DNA of 33,429 nucleotides from CAYLJO01 sp964383905 (GTDB taxonomy: Bacteria > Acidobacteriota > Blastocatellia > Pyrinomonadales > Pyrinomonadaceae), in assembly GCA_964383905.1 (NCBI GenBank), contig CAYLJO010000044.1, forward strand, positions 1 through 33,429, written 5' to 3'. Both the position numbers and the translations under genes were made by a program. Of the stretch, positions 8,290-16,609 are shown in pieces; position 1 is the stretch's first letter; each line of letters opens with the position of its first letter. The notes under the pieces are model-generated. The model had not been told where the DNA came from. It was given only the letters and a program-made list of their open reading frames with translations, and did not search any database.

Positions 8290-9528
8290 TTATTGCTGTT
8301 TCAATCCCAACGCTTTTAGATAACCCTCATTGATCCTGCAATTACTGAATTTAATGTTTTGGAGATAATCGTTCAGCGCCTTTGCCGCCGTTTCTTTCGG
8401 GGGGCGGTTTTTCCTGACCTCTTCAAAGGTTGCCCGCGGGCGGTCCGCAAAGGCGCTGATCACGTCCCACCCCGCGGGCTTCCTGATCGAGACGACACAG
8501 CTCGGCGCGTCCAGTTTCTTGTACGGCCAAAAGCACCAGCCGATCCCATTTCTTTCAAGCAACGTTCGGAAAGAGCTGATCCACTCATACGTGTTCTCAC
8601 CGGACTCCCCCAGCCACAAGGGCACGTTATACCGGTTGCTAAAATCAACATACTCTTGAATCACCGACGGCGTTGTTTCCGACCAGTATTTGTGGAAGGT
8701 GTAGGCGAGCTTATCATCGAACGGCGGCCCGAAGACTTTGAAGTTAGTATCCCACTGCGCTCCGCCGAGGAAGATGATGTGGTTCTGATCAACCCTCCTG
8801 ATTGCCGCGACGACTCTTTTGTAAAGCGGCTCGAGCTTGGGGTTTAAATAAGCCGTATCGAAAAAATGGGGGATCGGTTCGTTAAGCAGATCATAACCGA
8901 GGATGATCGTTTCGTCCCTGTATCGCCTGGCCAGCTTCTGCCAGATTAGAGCCGTTAATTCCTGGCTTTCGGGGCTGTCGTACAGAAACGGGTATCCCCA
9001 GCTATCGTCGATATTATCGCCGGTCTGCCCGCCCGGGGCGGCGTGCATGTCGAGCACCACGTAGAGGTTCTCTTCTTTGCACCAGTTGACGACTCTGTCT
9101 AACAGCCCGTACCCGACTCCCTCCAATTTGTGCGGGTCATTTTCGGTCACCAGTAAGCGGTAGTTGAAGGGAATACGGACGGAATTAAACCCGGCCCTCT
9201 TGATGAATTGGATATCTTCCCTGGTGATGTAATCGTTCCGGTAAGTCGTCCAAAATCTATTCGCCTCATCCTCCCCGACGAGCTGGTTGAGCACCCCTTT
9301 AATCCGCCGCGGCGAATTGGCGGTCTTAAATTTGAACATATAACCTTCCGGCAAGAGCCAGTTGCCCAGGTTGATCCCTTTCAGGAAGAGCGGTTTTCCG
9401 GCCGGGGAGATGAACTGTTTACCCTTAACCGTCACAAATCTTCCTTGTGCGATGATGCTGCGAGAGGAGGCTATGAGGAGAAACATTGTCGGAATAAGTA
9501 TCAATCTCTTCTTCGCGATTGACTGCAC
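8290..9528 (-). CDS. secreted glycoside hydrolase family 5 (cellulase-like)
   Basis: 412 residues when started at GTG 9528, which has GGGAGG exactly 6 bases upstream; a longer TTG start at 9546 would place that ribosome site inside the gene. An N-terminal signal peptide (about 1-28) precedes a (beta/alpha)8 catalytic domain. FLKGINLGNWLL, FNSVRIPFNYR, VVLDMHAAPGGQ and YDLLNEP are GH5 signatures; Glu217 in NEP is the acid/base and Glu308 in LGESG the expected nucleophile. HKYW carries the conserved His-Tyr. The GNWLLPEG start resembles exo-beta-glucanase-like subfamilies, so cellulose, beta-1,3-glucan or glucomannan are all possible substrates. Confidence 0.9.
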   Translation of the reverse strand: MQSIAKKRLILIPTMFLLIASSRSIIAQGRFVTVKGKQFISPAGKPLFLKGINLGNWLLPEGYMFKFKTANSPRRIKGVLNQLVGEDEANRFWTTYRNDYITREDIQFIKRAGFNSVRIPFNYRLLVTENDPHKLEGVGYGLLDRVVNWCKEENLYVVLDMHAAPGGQTGDNIDDSWGYPFLYDSPESQELTALIWQKLARRYRDETIILGYDLLNEPIPHFFDTAYLNPKLEPLYKRVVAAIRRVDQNHIIFLGGAQWDTNFKVFGPPFDDKLAYTFHKYWSETTPSVIQEYVDFSNRYNVPLWLGESGENTYEWISSFRTLLERNGIGWCFWPYKKLDAPSCVVSIRKPAGWDVISAFADRPRATFEEVRKNRPPKETAAKALNDYLQNIKFSNCRINEGYLKALGLKQQ

Positions 9529-9553
9529 AATCAACCTCCCGGCCAAATAAGTT

Positions 9554-9649
9554 TATAGCAGCTTGCGATTGGGTGTGACCTGTTTTTCTCTGTGCCCTCT
9601 GTGTCTCTGTGGTGAGGCCCCGGGTGACATCCATCCGCAACTTACTATA
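9554..9649 (+). repeat. foldback repeat family 1, copy 3
   Basis: TATAGCAGCTTGCG...CGCAACTTACTATA; the outer 27 bases pair at 20 positions. The short centre TCTCTGTG...CTCTGTGGTGAGGCCC is in the same orientation as the other copies. Confidence 0.85.
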
Positions 9650-9662
9650 GGCAATAAACCGA

Positions 9663-10295
9663 TCAGAAGAAGACCCCCGTCCGCCGGCGCTCGAACCCGT
9701 GCTCCCTCACGAGCCTCATGATCGCGGCCGTGATCTTCTCCCCACCGGCCGATGACGGCTCGATCTCGTTGGCGTAATCCGCCGCCTCGCTGCACACCGG
9801 CCGGAGGTCGATGAGCGGTACGCCCGCCACAAACGCCTCCCCGATGACCACGTCGTTGAAGATCGTCAGCGCGGCTGTGGCGATCCGCTGCAGCATCGGA
9901 TCCGGGAAATTCGGGTAATATATTGTGCATACCGCCGTCGGAAAGTTGCATCCGAGCACGGCCTGCAGCATCTCACGGTATAATCCCCGAAACCGCTCGC
10001 TCACCTCGGCGAGCCTGCTGAGAACCTCCGCGGCAGAGCGCGCGCTCTCGCTCAGGATGTTAACGTGGTCGAGCGCGTTATTGCCGCCCGCGCTGACGAC
10101 CAAGTGGGTGGCATCCGGCGGTAGTCTTTCAAGCTGGCGGTGGACGTCCTGCGCCATGCTGCCGTCGACAGCCAGGAGCGTCGAGTGCCAGCCCTGTGGT
10201 AGTTTGGCACGCAACTGCTGGATGACTGCGGGGCCGCCGCGGACGTAAGCGGCGTTATCGAAGATGGAGTCACCTAAAAGGACAATGTGCTTCAT
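9663..10295 (-). CDS. SGNH/GDSL-fold hydrolase-like protein with altered block V
   Basis: 210 residues. Block I (VLLGDSIFDN) carries Ser10, block III is SAGGNN (residues 68-73), and block V, normally Asp-x-x-His, reads N-E-I-E-P-S at 176-181. Thus the expected catalytic Asp and His are Asn and Glu while the oxyanion residues remain. The rest of the fold, including SSAGGEKI after block V, is well kept, so this looks like a subfamily with changed chemistry rather than decay. No signal peptide, so cytoplasmic. The start ATG lacks a strong Shine-Dalgarno sequence. Activity may be weak, use another base, or be absent. Confidence 0.8.
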   Translation of the reverse strand: MKHIVLLGDSIFDNAAYVRGGPAVIQQLRAKLPQGWHSTLLAVDGSMAQDVHRQLERLPPDATHLVVSAGGNNALDHVNILSESARSAAEVLSRLAEVSERFRGLYREMLQAVLGCNFPTAVCTIYYPNFPDPMLQRIATAALTIFNDVVIGEAFVAGVPLIDLRPVCSEAADYANEIEPSSAGGEKITAAIMRLVREHGFERRRTGVFF

Positions 10296-10422
10296 GCCTG
10301 CAGTATGTATCAGGATGTGGTCGTCGCCTAACGTCCTAAATAAGCTACCCGCTGTGGTCTTGATCTTTAGGATGCCTCTTAACGGCAGGTCGTCTTCATC
10401 TGAATGTTAGATTGTGATCTCG

Positions 10423-10761
10423 CTACGGATACCGCTTCAATCCGATTAACTCCTCACGCTCTAAGATACGTTCCTCGCTATTGAACTCAAAGATGCGATC
10501 GGTCCTGGGGTTGAAGAACCTTATCAACTCACCTGATTGCCATAAGATTGAGCCAAGATCGCTGCCCTTCTGGCGATTACAAGCCATGCAAGCGTACGCC
10601 AGATTATCTTCTGTAGTTGCTCCTCCATGCTTGATGCTGATGATGTGATCAACCTCACAGCCGAAGAACATATCTTCTTCGCGGATATGGCAGTATTCGC
10701 ACCTGTGATTCGCGCGTTCGGTTACCGATCGGCGAAGTTCAGCGCTGATATAGCTACTCAT
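10423..10761 (-). CDS. HNH endonuclease-domain protein
   Basis: 112 residues. A compact HNH/zinc module spans about 18-70: CEYC (Cys21, Cys24), EVDHI with Asp38-His39, NLAYAC with Asn53, and CMAC (Cys58, Cys61), followed by NRQKGSD. The C-terminal 40 residues are variable. It overlaps the upstream 81-residue gene by 8 bases, implying translational coupling. Base composition is AT-richer than the neighbouring enzymes, which suggests recent acquisition. In other bacteria this type of HNH protein is, to my memory, found behind the same kind of small partner. Target and biological role (mobile nuclease, defence, toxin) are not known. Confidence 0.85.
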   Translation of the reverse strand: MSSYISAELRRSVTERANHRCEYCHIREEDMFFGCEVDHIISIKHGGATTEDNLAYACMACNRQKGSDLGSILWQSGELIRFFNPRTDRIFEFNSEERILEREELIGLKRYP

Positions 10762-10999
10762 GAGAAAGATGTTGGCGTGCGCGGGCCTTGGCTAGTCTCA
10801 TCAGATGCTCTAATTGCATGTAGTGGTCTAGCTCAGACTTCTCCTCCGGGGTGAGAGTAGCAGTCTTTTCCCGCTCGATTAAATAAGTGACGCGCAGTTT
10901 TGCCTCTGGTGAAGGTTGAAAAGCGATAAGATTACGAGGGCTTGTGCCCGCAGCAATAAAATCGATCACCTCTTCGTAAGCTCTATTAGTACTCATCAT
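10754..10999 (-). CDS. small conserved protein paired with HNH nuclease
   Basis: 81 residues, predicted mostly helical and soluble, with NRAYEEVIDFIAAGTSP, FQPSPEAKLRV, LTPEEKSELDHYMQLEHL and a basic C-terminus (RLAKARARQHL). GAGGAAT just upstream is a good ribosome-binding site for the tandem ATG start. I recognise it only as the usual companion of short HNH proteins; no enzymatic motif is visible. Its order (small gene first, 8-base overlap, nuclease second) is like an antitoxin-toxin or regulator-nuclease arrangement. That role is an inference. No DNA-binding motif is obvious. Confidence 0.7.
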   Translation of the reverse strand: MMSTNRAYEEVIDFIAAGTSPRNLIAFQPSPEAKLRVTYLIEREKTATLTPEEKSELDHYMQLEHLMRLAKARARQHLSHE

Positions 11000-11109
11000 A
11001 GATTCCTCACAAGGATATATTACCTCAGACCGCTCTCTACTCGTAGCAGCAATCTAACTTAACGCTGAAGCCGATTCAACTGGTTTATCAGGTCGTTCGG
11101 TCTAAAGTC

Positions 11110-12936
11110 CTACTCGGCCTCGGCTTCACTCATGGAAGCCATTACTGTTTCATCCACCTCGTCTTCGGCGGCCAGCGCCCTTGCCACATCGTGCAGAGTT
11201 ATGATCCCCAGCAGCTTCGTCGCATCCTTTCGGCTCACCACCGGTAGCTGAGAGATGCCTTTACGCCCGAGCTTGATCATCACCGTATCGAGCATGTGAT
11301 CAGGATGCGCGTGCTCCAGCTTCTTGCTCGCAATGACGTTTAGCTGGGAGTCTCCTTTACCTTCAGACATTGCCCGCTTCAGATCGTTGAGGGTCACCAG
11401 GCCGGTCAGGCGTCCCGTTTTATCAATCACCGGGTAGGCGCGGTGCTGTGTCGGGAGCGTCTGCACGAGCTTAAACACCTCTTCGACAGGTAAGTCGCCC
11501 TCCATCGTGGCCGTTTCCCTTGTCATTGCGGCGCTCACCGGTATCTGTCTCAGGACGTGCTTCTCCGTATGGGGCAGATGAATGCCGTCCTCTAGCAGCA
11601 GCGCGTCGTAAATCGGCGTCGGGCTGAGCTTCGTTGCCAGCGCGTAGCTGGTAATGTTGGCGACCATCAGCGGCAGGATGATGGAGTAGTTATTCGTCAT
11701 CTCAAAAATAATGATGATGGATGTCACCGGCGCGCGGACAATGCCGGCGAACACGGCACCCATGCCGACCAGCGCAAACGCTCCCGGCTGGGTCAACGGG
11801 TTGCCGAGCATCAGTTGAGCCAGGATGCCGACCGCGCCGCCGATCATCCCACCGATGTAGAGCGAGGGGCCGAAGATGCCGCCCGCCGAGCCCGAGCTAT
11901 AAGAGATGACTGTCCCCAGGAGCTTACAGACCCCGAGAATGATGAGCACTTTTAGCGGCAAGCCGCCTTGTAGCTCAACCGACAGTTGCCCGTAGCCGAC
12001 GCCGAAGATGCTCGAAGAACCGGTCGCAAATAGCGCAAACAACCCGATGATGCCGAGCACAAGGCCGCCCACCGCGGGTGTCGCCCACTGCGGGACGGCC
12101 TGCTGCCGGCGGAAGAGGGAGCGCAGGCGGAGCAGGCTTTCGTTGAAGGCCACGGCTGCCAGCCCGGCCAGCACGCCGAGCGCGGCATAGAAGATCAGTT
12201 CCGTAGCATTGTTGAGGGTATAAGCCGGGACACGGAATAACGCCTGCGGGCCGAGGATCGAGCGTTCGATGACGGCAGCAATGACGGCCGCAATCACGAT
12301 CGAGCCCAGCGGCTTGCCCGCCGTGTCTCCGAGGATCTCTTCGAGCGTAAAGGTCACGGCGGCAATCGGCGTGTTGAAGGCGGCGGCCAAGCCTGCCGCC
12401 GCGCCAACAGGTATCAGGCTCTTAAGCCTCCGCCGGGAGATGGCAAACATGCGCCCCAGCAGTGAAGCGATGGCGGCGCAGATCTGCACGGTCGGGCCTT
12501 CACGGCCGAGGCTCGCGCCGGTGCCGATGTTGAAAGCTGACAGCAACATCTTGCCCCAGATCACGCGGGCCGGAATCCGCCCGCCGTCAAGGTAGAAGGC
12601 GGTTTTGACCTGCGGGATGCCGCTGCCGCGCGCCTCCGGGGCGTAGAAGTAAAGGCCGGCGCCGGCCACCAACCCCCCGAGAGCGGGAATGACGAGCACG
12701 AGAGGAGCACGCCACCAGTGCGTCATGGCGGCTGCGGCGTAGATAATGTGTTCCTGGAAGAAGTCGAGTAGTAAGTGGAATAAGACGGCGGCCAGGCCGC
12801 AGATAGCGCCGATCAGCAGGGTCAGAATATATATCTTCTGGTTCTCTCGGAGTGGAATGCTGTTGAAGGCACGGCGGGCGCTCACCTGAAAACGGAACCA
12901 CCTGCGGTTCCGGCCTGCGGTTTCTCCGGTTCCCAT
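11110..12936 (-). CDS. ClC-family H+/Cl- antiporter with C-terminal CBS pair
   Basis: 608 residues in the inner membrane. All ClC ion-pathway motifs are present: GSGIP (104-108), GREGP (144-148) with gating Glu146, GIFGP (353-357) and the central Tyr443 in PIYD. Glu200 in FTLEE matches the internal proton glutamate, so a coupled antiporter is more likely than a channel. Two CBS domains follow (about 466-525 and 533-592; TGLVTLNDLK, LGIITLHDVA), which usually sense nucleotides or ionic strength. Likely roles are acid tolerance and chloride or other anion homeostasis. It stands alone, reading towards the small HNH operon. Confidence 0.95.
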   Translation of the reverse strand: MGTGETAGRNRRWFRFQVSARRAFNSIPLRENQKIYILTLLIGAICGLAAVLFHLLLDFFQEHIIYAAAAMTHWWRAPLVLVIPALGGLVAGAGLYFYAPEARGSGIPQVKTAFYLDGGRIPARVIWGKMLLSAFNIGTGASLGREGPTVQICAAIASLLGRMFAISRRRLKSLIPVGAAAGLAAAFNTPIAAVTFTLEEILGDTAGKPLGSIVIAAVIAAVIERSILGPQALFRVPAYTLNNATELIFYAALGVLAGLAAVAFNESLLRLRSLFRRQQAVPQWATPAVGGLVLGIIGLFALFATGSSSIFGVGYGQLSVELQGGLPLKVLIILGVCKLLGTVISYSSGSAGGIFGPSLYIGGMIGGAVGILAQLMLGNPLTQPGAFALVGMGAVFAGIVRAPVTSIIIIFEMTNNYSIILPLMVANITSYALATKLSPTPIYDALLLEDGIHLPHTEKHVLRQIPVSAAMTRETATMEGDLPVEEVFKLVQTLPTQHRAYPVIDKTGRLTGLVTLNDLKRAMSEGKGDSQLNVIASKKLEHAHPDHMLDTVMIKLGRKGISQLPVVSRKDATKLLGIITLHDVARALAAEDEVDETVMASMSEAEAE

Positions 12937-12957
12937 ATCGCCTGAGATTATACCAGC

Positions 12958-13056
12958 ATTAGCAGATTGAGATTGGGTGTCACCTGTTTGTTCCCTTTGT
13001 CTTTCCTCCGTGTCCTGCGGCGTCCTCTGCGGTTCAAGCTTTTTGGTTGCCGCCCC
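12958..13056 (+). repeat. chimeric repeat: family 1 left end joined to family 2
   Basis: TTAGCAGATTGAGATTGGG and GTGTCACCTG are a family 1 left end (copy 4). From about 12986 it continues as family 2 (TTTGTTCCCTTTGTC, CCTCTGCGGTTCAA, TTTTTGGTTGC). No family 1 right end follows. Confidence 0.7.
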
Positions 13057-13079
13057 TCGCCGTTATAACCCATGTTATA

Positions 13080-13172
13080 ATGCTTTGGTTGCTGAGCAAG
13101 ACCTTTTTGCGGCTGGCCGAGGGCTCTTTGTCGGAAGAAGAACTATCCGCCTGGATGCGTCAACATTTATAG
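13080..13172 (+). pseudogene. possible 30-residue gene fragment ended by a repeat insertion
   Basis: An ATG follows TTATAACCCATGTTATA and opens a 30-residue frame with a protein-like helical composition (LRLAEGSLSEEELSAWMR). Its TAG stop at 13170-13172 lies inside the TATAG left end of the foldback repeat copy 5, as if the repeat had inserted into a gene. No ribosome site is obvious and I recognise no family. Confidence 0.25.
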
Positions 13173-13273
13173 CAGAGTGCAATTGGGAGTAAGTTGTTTT
13201 CTCTGTGCCCCCTCTGTGTCCTCCGTGTCTCCGTGGTGAGGCCCTGGGTTACATTCATTCGCTACTTGCTATA
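13168..13273 (+). repeat. foldback repeat family 1, copy 5
   Basis: A complete 106-bp copy, TATAGCAGAGTGC to ...CTACTTGCTATA. GTAA at 13189-13192 pairs with TTAC at 13249-13252, each exactly 21 bases from its end. Confidence 0.88.
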
Positions 13274-13341
13274 AAGTCCGTTTAGCGCGTCCGCCGAATC
13301 AGCCTGGTAACCGTTCACCTGTGTAAGCGAAGAAGCAAAAG

Positions 13342-15474
13342 ATGACTAACTCACCTGTCCTGAGGGTTAGAGCTGTGACGGCAGTTTGTCTACTGCTGCT
13401 GCTCGCCACGGTCAGTGTGTTGGCCCAGCAAGCTACCCCCTTGCGCCCGCCGGCCGTACCCTTGGTCACACACGACCCCTATTTCAGTGTCTGGTCGATG
13501 GGCGATAAATTGACGGATGATCGGACCAAACATTGGACCGGGGCCCCCAACGGGATGGCCGGAATGGTGCGCATCGACGGGAAGCCTTATCGCCTGCTGG
13601 GCCAATGGTGGGACGGCGTTCCGGCCGTGACGCAGGTCGGACTGGAAGTTCTGCCGACACGGACCATCTACCAGTTTGAAGCGGGAGGTGTGCGCCTGGC
13701 CCTGACTTTTATGAGCCCGCTCCTCCCGCAGGATTTGGATCTGATGTCGCGCCCCGTCACCTACCTCACCTGGGAGGTCCGCTCCTTAGACGGGCAACCG
13801 CATCAGGTCTCGCTCTACTTCGATTGCACCACCGAGTGGGTGGTCAATATCCCGGTTGAAAAAGTGGTCTGGTCTCGACCCAAAGTGAGCGGCCTGCGGA
13901 TCCTCAGCTTCGGCTCGCAGCAGCAGCCCGTCCTCGAAAAATACGGCGATGATTTACGGATCGATTGGGGCTACCTTTATCTGGCGATGCCGCCGGGTGG
14001 TGTCGAGTCCGACGTCATCACGGCGGATCGCAAGGCGCGACAGACCTTCGCCTCCGGCGGCGCTCTGCCCGACACCGATGACCTGCGGATGCCGCGCGCC
14101 GCCAGGGACGAGATGCCGGTGCTGGCGACGGTGATGGACCTGGGCGAGGTCGGGTCTACACCAGTGAGCCGCTACCTGATGCTCGCTTATGACGATCAGT
14201 TCTCGGTTGAGTATCTTCATCGAAGGCTCCGGCCATACTGGCGCCGTGACGGTGTGGAAGCGGACGCGCTCCTCAAAGCGGCGGTCCGCGACTACGCCTC
14301 GGTATCCGAAAAGTGCCGAGCTTTTGATGCCGAATTGATGGCGGACCTGAGGCGGGCGGGGGGCGAGGAGTATGCGCGGCTCGCGGCGCTGGCCTACCGG
14401 CAAACAATCGCGGCGCATAAGCTGGTGGCGGATTTCGACGGCGCGCCGATGTTTTTCTCCAAAGAGAACTTCAGTAACGGCTCGATTGATACCGTGGATG
14501 TCACTTACCCGTCGGCCCCATTCTTTCTTCTGTTTAACCCTCAGCTCCTCAAGGCACAGCTCACGCCGGTGCTCGATTATGCGCGCTCGCGGAAGTGGCG
14601 CTTCCCCTTCGCGCCGCATGATCTCGGCACATACCCGCTGGCCAATGGCCAGACTTATGGCGGCGGCGAGATGTCTGAAGAGAACCAGATGCCGGTCGAA
14701 GAGAGCGGGAACATACTGCTGCTGGTCGGGGCGATCGCCAAAGTGGAAGGCAACGCCGGCTATGCTGAGAAGTACTGGCCGCTGCTGACCAGGTGGGCCG
14801 AGTATCTGCGTGAGAAAGGCATGGACCCGGAGAACCAGCTCTCGACGGATGATTTCGCGGGCCACCTCGCGCACAACACCAACCTCTCGCTGAAGGCGAT
14901 CCTCGCGTTGGGCAGTTATGCCGTGCTGTGTGACAGGCTCGGGCAGAAGATGGAAGCCGCGAAATACCGAACGCTCGCGCAGGGGATGGCGGCTAAATGG
15001 ATCGAGATGGCTGCCGACGGCGGCCACTACCGTTTGGCTTTCGATAAGCCGGGGACGTGGAGCCAGAAGTATAACCTTGTCTGGGATAAGCTGATCGGGC
15101 TGAATCTGTTCCCGCCCGACGTCGCCCGGCGGGAGGTCGCCTTCTATCAGACGAAGCAGAACCCGTTCGGGTTACCGCTCGACAACCGCGAGACATACAC
15201 CAAGCTGGATTGGATTGTCTGGACGGCGACGCTCGGTGAATCGCCGGAGGACTTCAAAACGTTCATCTCCCCCGTCTACCGGTTCATTAACGAGACGCCG
15301 AATCGAGTCCCGCTCACCGACTGGTATTGGACGCTGGACGGCAGGCAGCGCGGCTTCCAGGCGCGCTCAGTCGTCGGCGGCGTGTACATCAAAATGCTGG
15401 CCGACCCGGCGCTGTGGCAGAAGTGGGCCCGCAGGGCCTACGCGGCGAAAGCCGCTGCAGTGCGTCAGCCGTAA
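13342..15474 (+). CDS. secreted glutaminase A-like (DUF4965/DUF5127/DUF1793) protein
   Basis: 710 residues. A signal peptide (about 1-28, ending SVLA) leads into the fungal/bacterial GtaA-like architecture: a short DUF4964-like start (PPAVPLVTHDPYFSVWSM), a DUF5127 beta-sandwich (to about 300), DUF4965 (about 320-480; FSKENFSNGSIDTVDVTYPS, APHDLGTYPLANGQ, EESGNILLLV) and a DUF1793 helical toroid (about 485-650; KYWPLLTRWAEYL, WDKLIGLNLFP, FINETPNRVPLTDWYWT). Families with this layout include an extracellular Aspergillus glutaminase, but the (alpha/alpha)6 toroid is also glycosidase-like, so the substrate in bacteria is uncertain. Periplasmic or secreted. Repeats lie on both sides of the gene. 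Confidence 0.88.
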   Translation: MTNSPVLRVRAVTAVCLLLLLATVSVLAQQATPLRPPAVPLVTHDPYFSVWSMGDKLTDDRTKHWTGAPNGMAGMVRIDGKPYRLLGQWWDGVPAVTQVGLEVLPTRTIYQFEAGGVRLALTFMSPLLPQDLDLMSRPVTYLTWEVRSLDGQPHQVSLYFDCTTEWVVNIPVEKVVWSRPKVSGLRILSFGSQQQPVLEKYGDDLRIDWGYLYLAMPPGGVESDVITADRKARQTFASGGALPDTDDLRMPRAARDEMPVLATVMDLGEVGSTPVSRYLMLAYDDQFSVEYLHRRLRPYWRRDGVEADALLKAAVRDYASVSEKCRAFDAELMADLRRAGGEEYARLAALAYRQTIAAHKLVADFDGAPMFFSKENFSNGSIDTVDVTYPSAPFFLLFNPQLLKAQLTPVLDYARSRKWRFPFAPHDLGTYPLANGQTYGGGEMSEENQMPVEESGNILLLVGAIAKVEGNAGYAEKYWPLLTRWAEYLREKGMDPENQLSTDDFAGHLAHNTNLSLKAILALGSYAVLCDRLGQKMEAAKYRTLAQGMAAKWIEMAADGGHYRLAFDKPGTWSQKYNLVWDKLIGLNLFPPDVARREVAFYQTKQNPFGLPLDNRETYTKLDWIVWTATLGESPEDFKTFISPVYRFINETPNRVPLTDWYWTLDGRQRGFQARSVVGGVYIKMLADPALWQKWARRAYAAKAAAVRQP

Positions 15475-15488
15475 CACAAACGAATTTC

Positions 15489-15580
15489 TATAGCAGAATG
15501 CAATTTGGTGTAAGCTGTATTCTCTGTGCCCCCTCTGTGCGCTCTGTGCCTCCGTGGTGAGGCCCTGGCTTACTTGCGCT
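15489..15580 (+). repeat. foldback repeat family 1, copy 6 (right end truncated)
   Basis: Left end TATAGCAGAATGCAATTTGG and full C/T-rich centre. GTAAGC (15510-15515) pairs with GCTTAC (15568-15573). The right end is lost where a family 2 repeat begins. Confidence 0.8.
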
Positions 15581-15582
15581 AG

Positions 15583-15653
15583 CTTTTTCCTCCGCGTCCC
15601 TATGCGTTCCTCTGCGCCCTCTGCGGTTCAAATCCCCCTCCTCCATTCACTCA
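15583..15653 (+). repeat. C/T-rich repeat family 2
   Basis: CTTTTTCCTCCGCGTCCC, then CCTCTGCGCCCTCTGCGG-TTCAA and CCTCCTCCATTCACTC. The last segment recurs at 17331-17345, so it belongs to the repeat. Confidence 0.7.
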
Positions 15654-15669
15654 TCTGAATCACGCTATA

Positions 15670-15978
15670 TCAGCTTTCCTCAGTCGACTGGCGACGCTTA
15701 AGGTCTCGCCCGGTTGGAAGTCTTTGCCGGCAGTGCTGAACCGCGAGAATGTAAACGACGCCCGCCGTTTCATCATACTCGTAGACAACCCGGTGCGTTC
15801 CTTTGACAATCAACTGCCGGCATTTCTGTAATCCCGGGTCTGTACTGACCAATCGAGCGCCCATTTCCGGGAAGGCGGCTAAGACATCCACTCGCTGCAC
15901 TACCTCAAAAGCTAAAGCTTCGGGTAAAGACTCTGCTTGAGCAAACGCCGGAGCTGTCCACCCGATCTCAACTATCAC
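15670..15978 (-). CDS. RelE/ParE-family toxin
   Basis: 102 residues, the usual size of the RelE/ParE superfamily. The helical N-terminus (PEALAFEVVQRVDVLAAFPEMGARL) is followed by the conserved C-terminal strands: CRQLIVKGTHRVVYEYDETAGVVYILAVQHCRQRLP. Arg in THRVVYEYDE and the basic end are typical. ATG overlaps the stop of the upstream antitoxin by 4 bases. Depending on subgroup it would cut mRNA at the ribosome (RelE) or poison gyrase (ParE); the sequence alone does not separate these. It is the only toxin gene in this stretch that appears complete. Confidence 0.88.
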   Translation of the reverse strand: MIVEIGWTAPAFAQAESLPEALAFEVVQRVDVLAAFPEMGARLVSTDPGLQKCRQLIVKGTHRVVYEYDETAGVVYILAVQHCRQRLPTGRDLKRRQSTEES

Positions 15979-16289
15979 CGGGCGCGCCTCGCGGTGCGTC
16001 GTTTCGACGGTGATCCCTGCCCGACGCCTAGGCGTCTCTTCACCTCTGCCTGAGAAATCGTATCGCCTGCCGCTTGCGCCTGGCGTGCCGCCTTCACCAT
16101 TTCCAGCAGTTCGAGTTCATCCAATCGCTGGAGGTCTTCCTCGATCTGACTGTAGCGGCTCGCCGACACGAGCACAGCGGCAGCGCGTCCACGCTGGGTG
16201 ATGACGATCGGCTCATCCGAGTCTGCGAGGCTACTTACAACCTGGCCTGCCTGGCGCTGCAAATCCGTAATCGGAACGATCTTTTTCAT
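15975..16289 (-). CDS. Phd/YefM-family antitoxin
   Basis: About 104 residues. The N-terminus KKIVPITDLQRQAGQVVSSL and EPIVITQRGRAAAVLVSAS are the Phd/YefM DNA-binding fold; the C-terminal half (LELLEMVKAARQAQAAG, ISQAEVKRRLG) is the toxin-wrapping segment. ATG 16289 is taken as start; TTG 16295, 6 bases after AAGGA, is an alternative. Expected to neutralise the downstream RelE/ParE protein and repress their shared promoter. A palindrome at 16336-16349 upstream is a likely operator. Confidence 0.88.
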   Translation of the reverse strand: MKKIVPITDLQRQAGQVVSSLADSDEPIVITQRGRAAAVLVSASRYSQIEEDLQRLDELELLEMVKAARQAQAAGDTISQAEVKRRLGVGQGSPSKRRTARRAR

Positions 16290-16335
16290 AGTCAAAAACG
16301 GTCCTTAATACATCTTTATCAACACACCTAAGTAT

Positions 16336-16349
16336 GTATAAAAATATAC
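16336..16349. promoter_or_regulatory. palindrome upstream of the Phd/RelE-type pair
   Basis: GTATA-AAAA-TATAC, a perfect AT-rich inverted repeat about 47 bases upstream of the antitoxin start. It contains a TATA-like -10 sequence and is a plausible autoregulatory operator. Confidence 0.5.
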
Positions 16350-16378
16350 CTATTCTCGAAAAGGGGCAAGATTAAAAA

Positions 16379-16562
16379 TATAGCGATTTTGCGTTTGGCC
16401 GCGGCATTTGCGTCTTGGCGTGAAATCTCTGATTCACAAAGCTGCCAGCAAGTGATTAAAGGTCACAGCCCGTAAGCCTTCTGCCCCCAGCTATTTCTCT
16501 CTGTGCCCCCTCTGTGCCTCCGTGGTGAGGCCCCGGGTGACATCCATCCGCAACTTGCTATA
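16379..16562 (+). repeat. foldback repeat family 1, copy 7 (expanded)
   Basis: A TATAGCG-like left end at 16379 and a canonical centre and right end at about 16492-16562 (CCGCAACTTGCTATA) are separated by about 110 bases of unrelated sequence. The left end may belong to an older copy. With the operator at 16336 it fills the 314-bp gap between the two toxin-antitoxin loci. Confidence 0.65.
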
Positions 16563-16609
16563 GTGATGCGAGCATAGGATGATGTTTGTGAGCAGTTGAG
16601 GGATGAAGT

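Noticed and set aside
13954..15027. 357-codon minus-strand frame inside the DUF4965 gene
   Set aside because: High-GC shadow of a confident gene; Arg/His/Pro-rich with no domain pattern.
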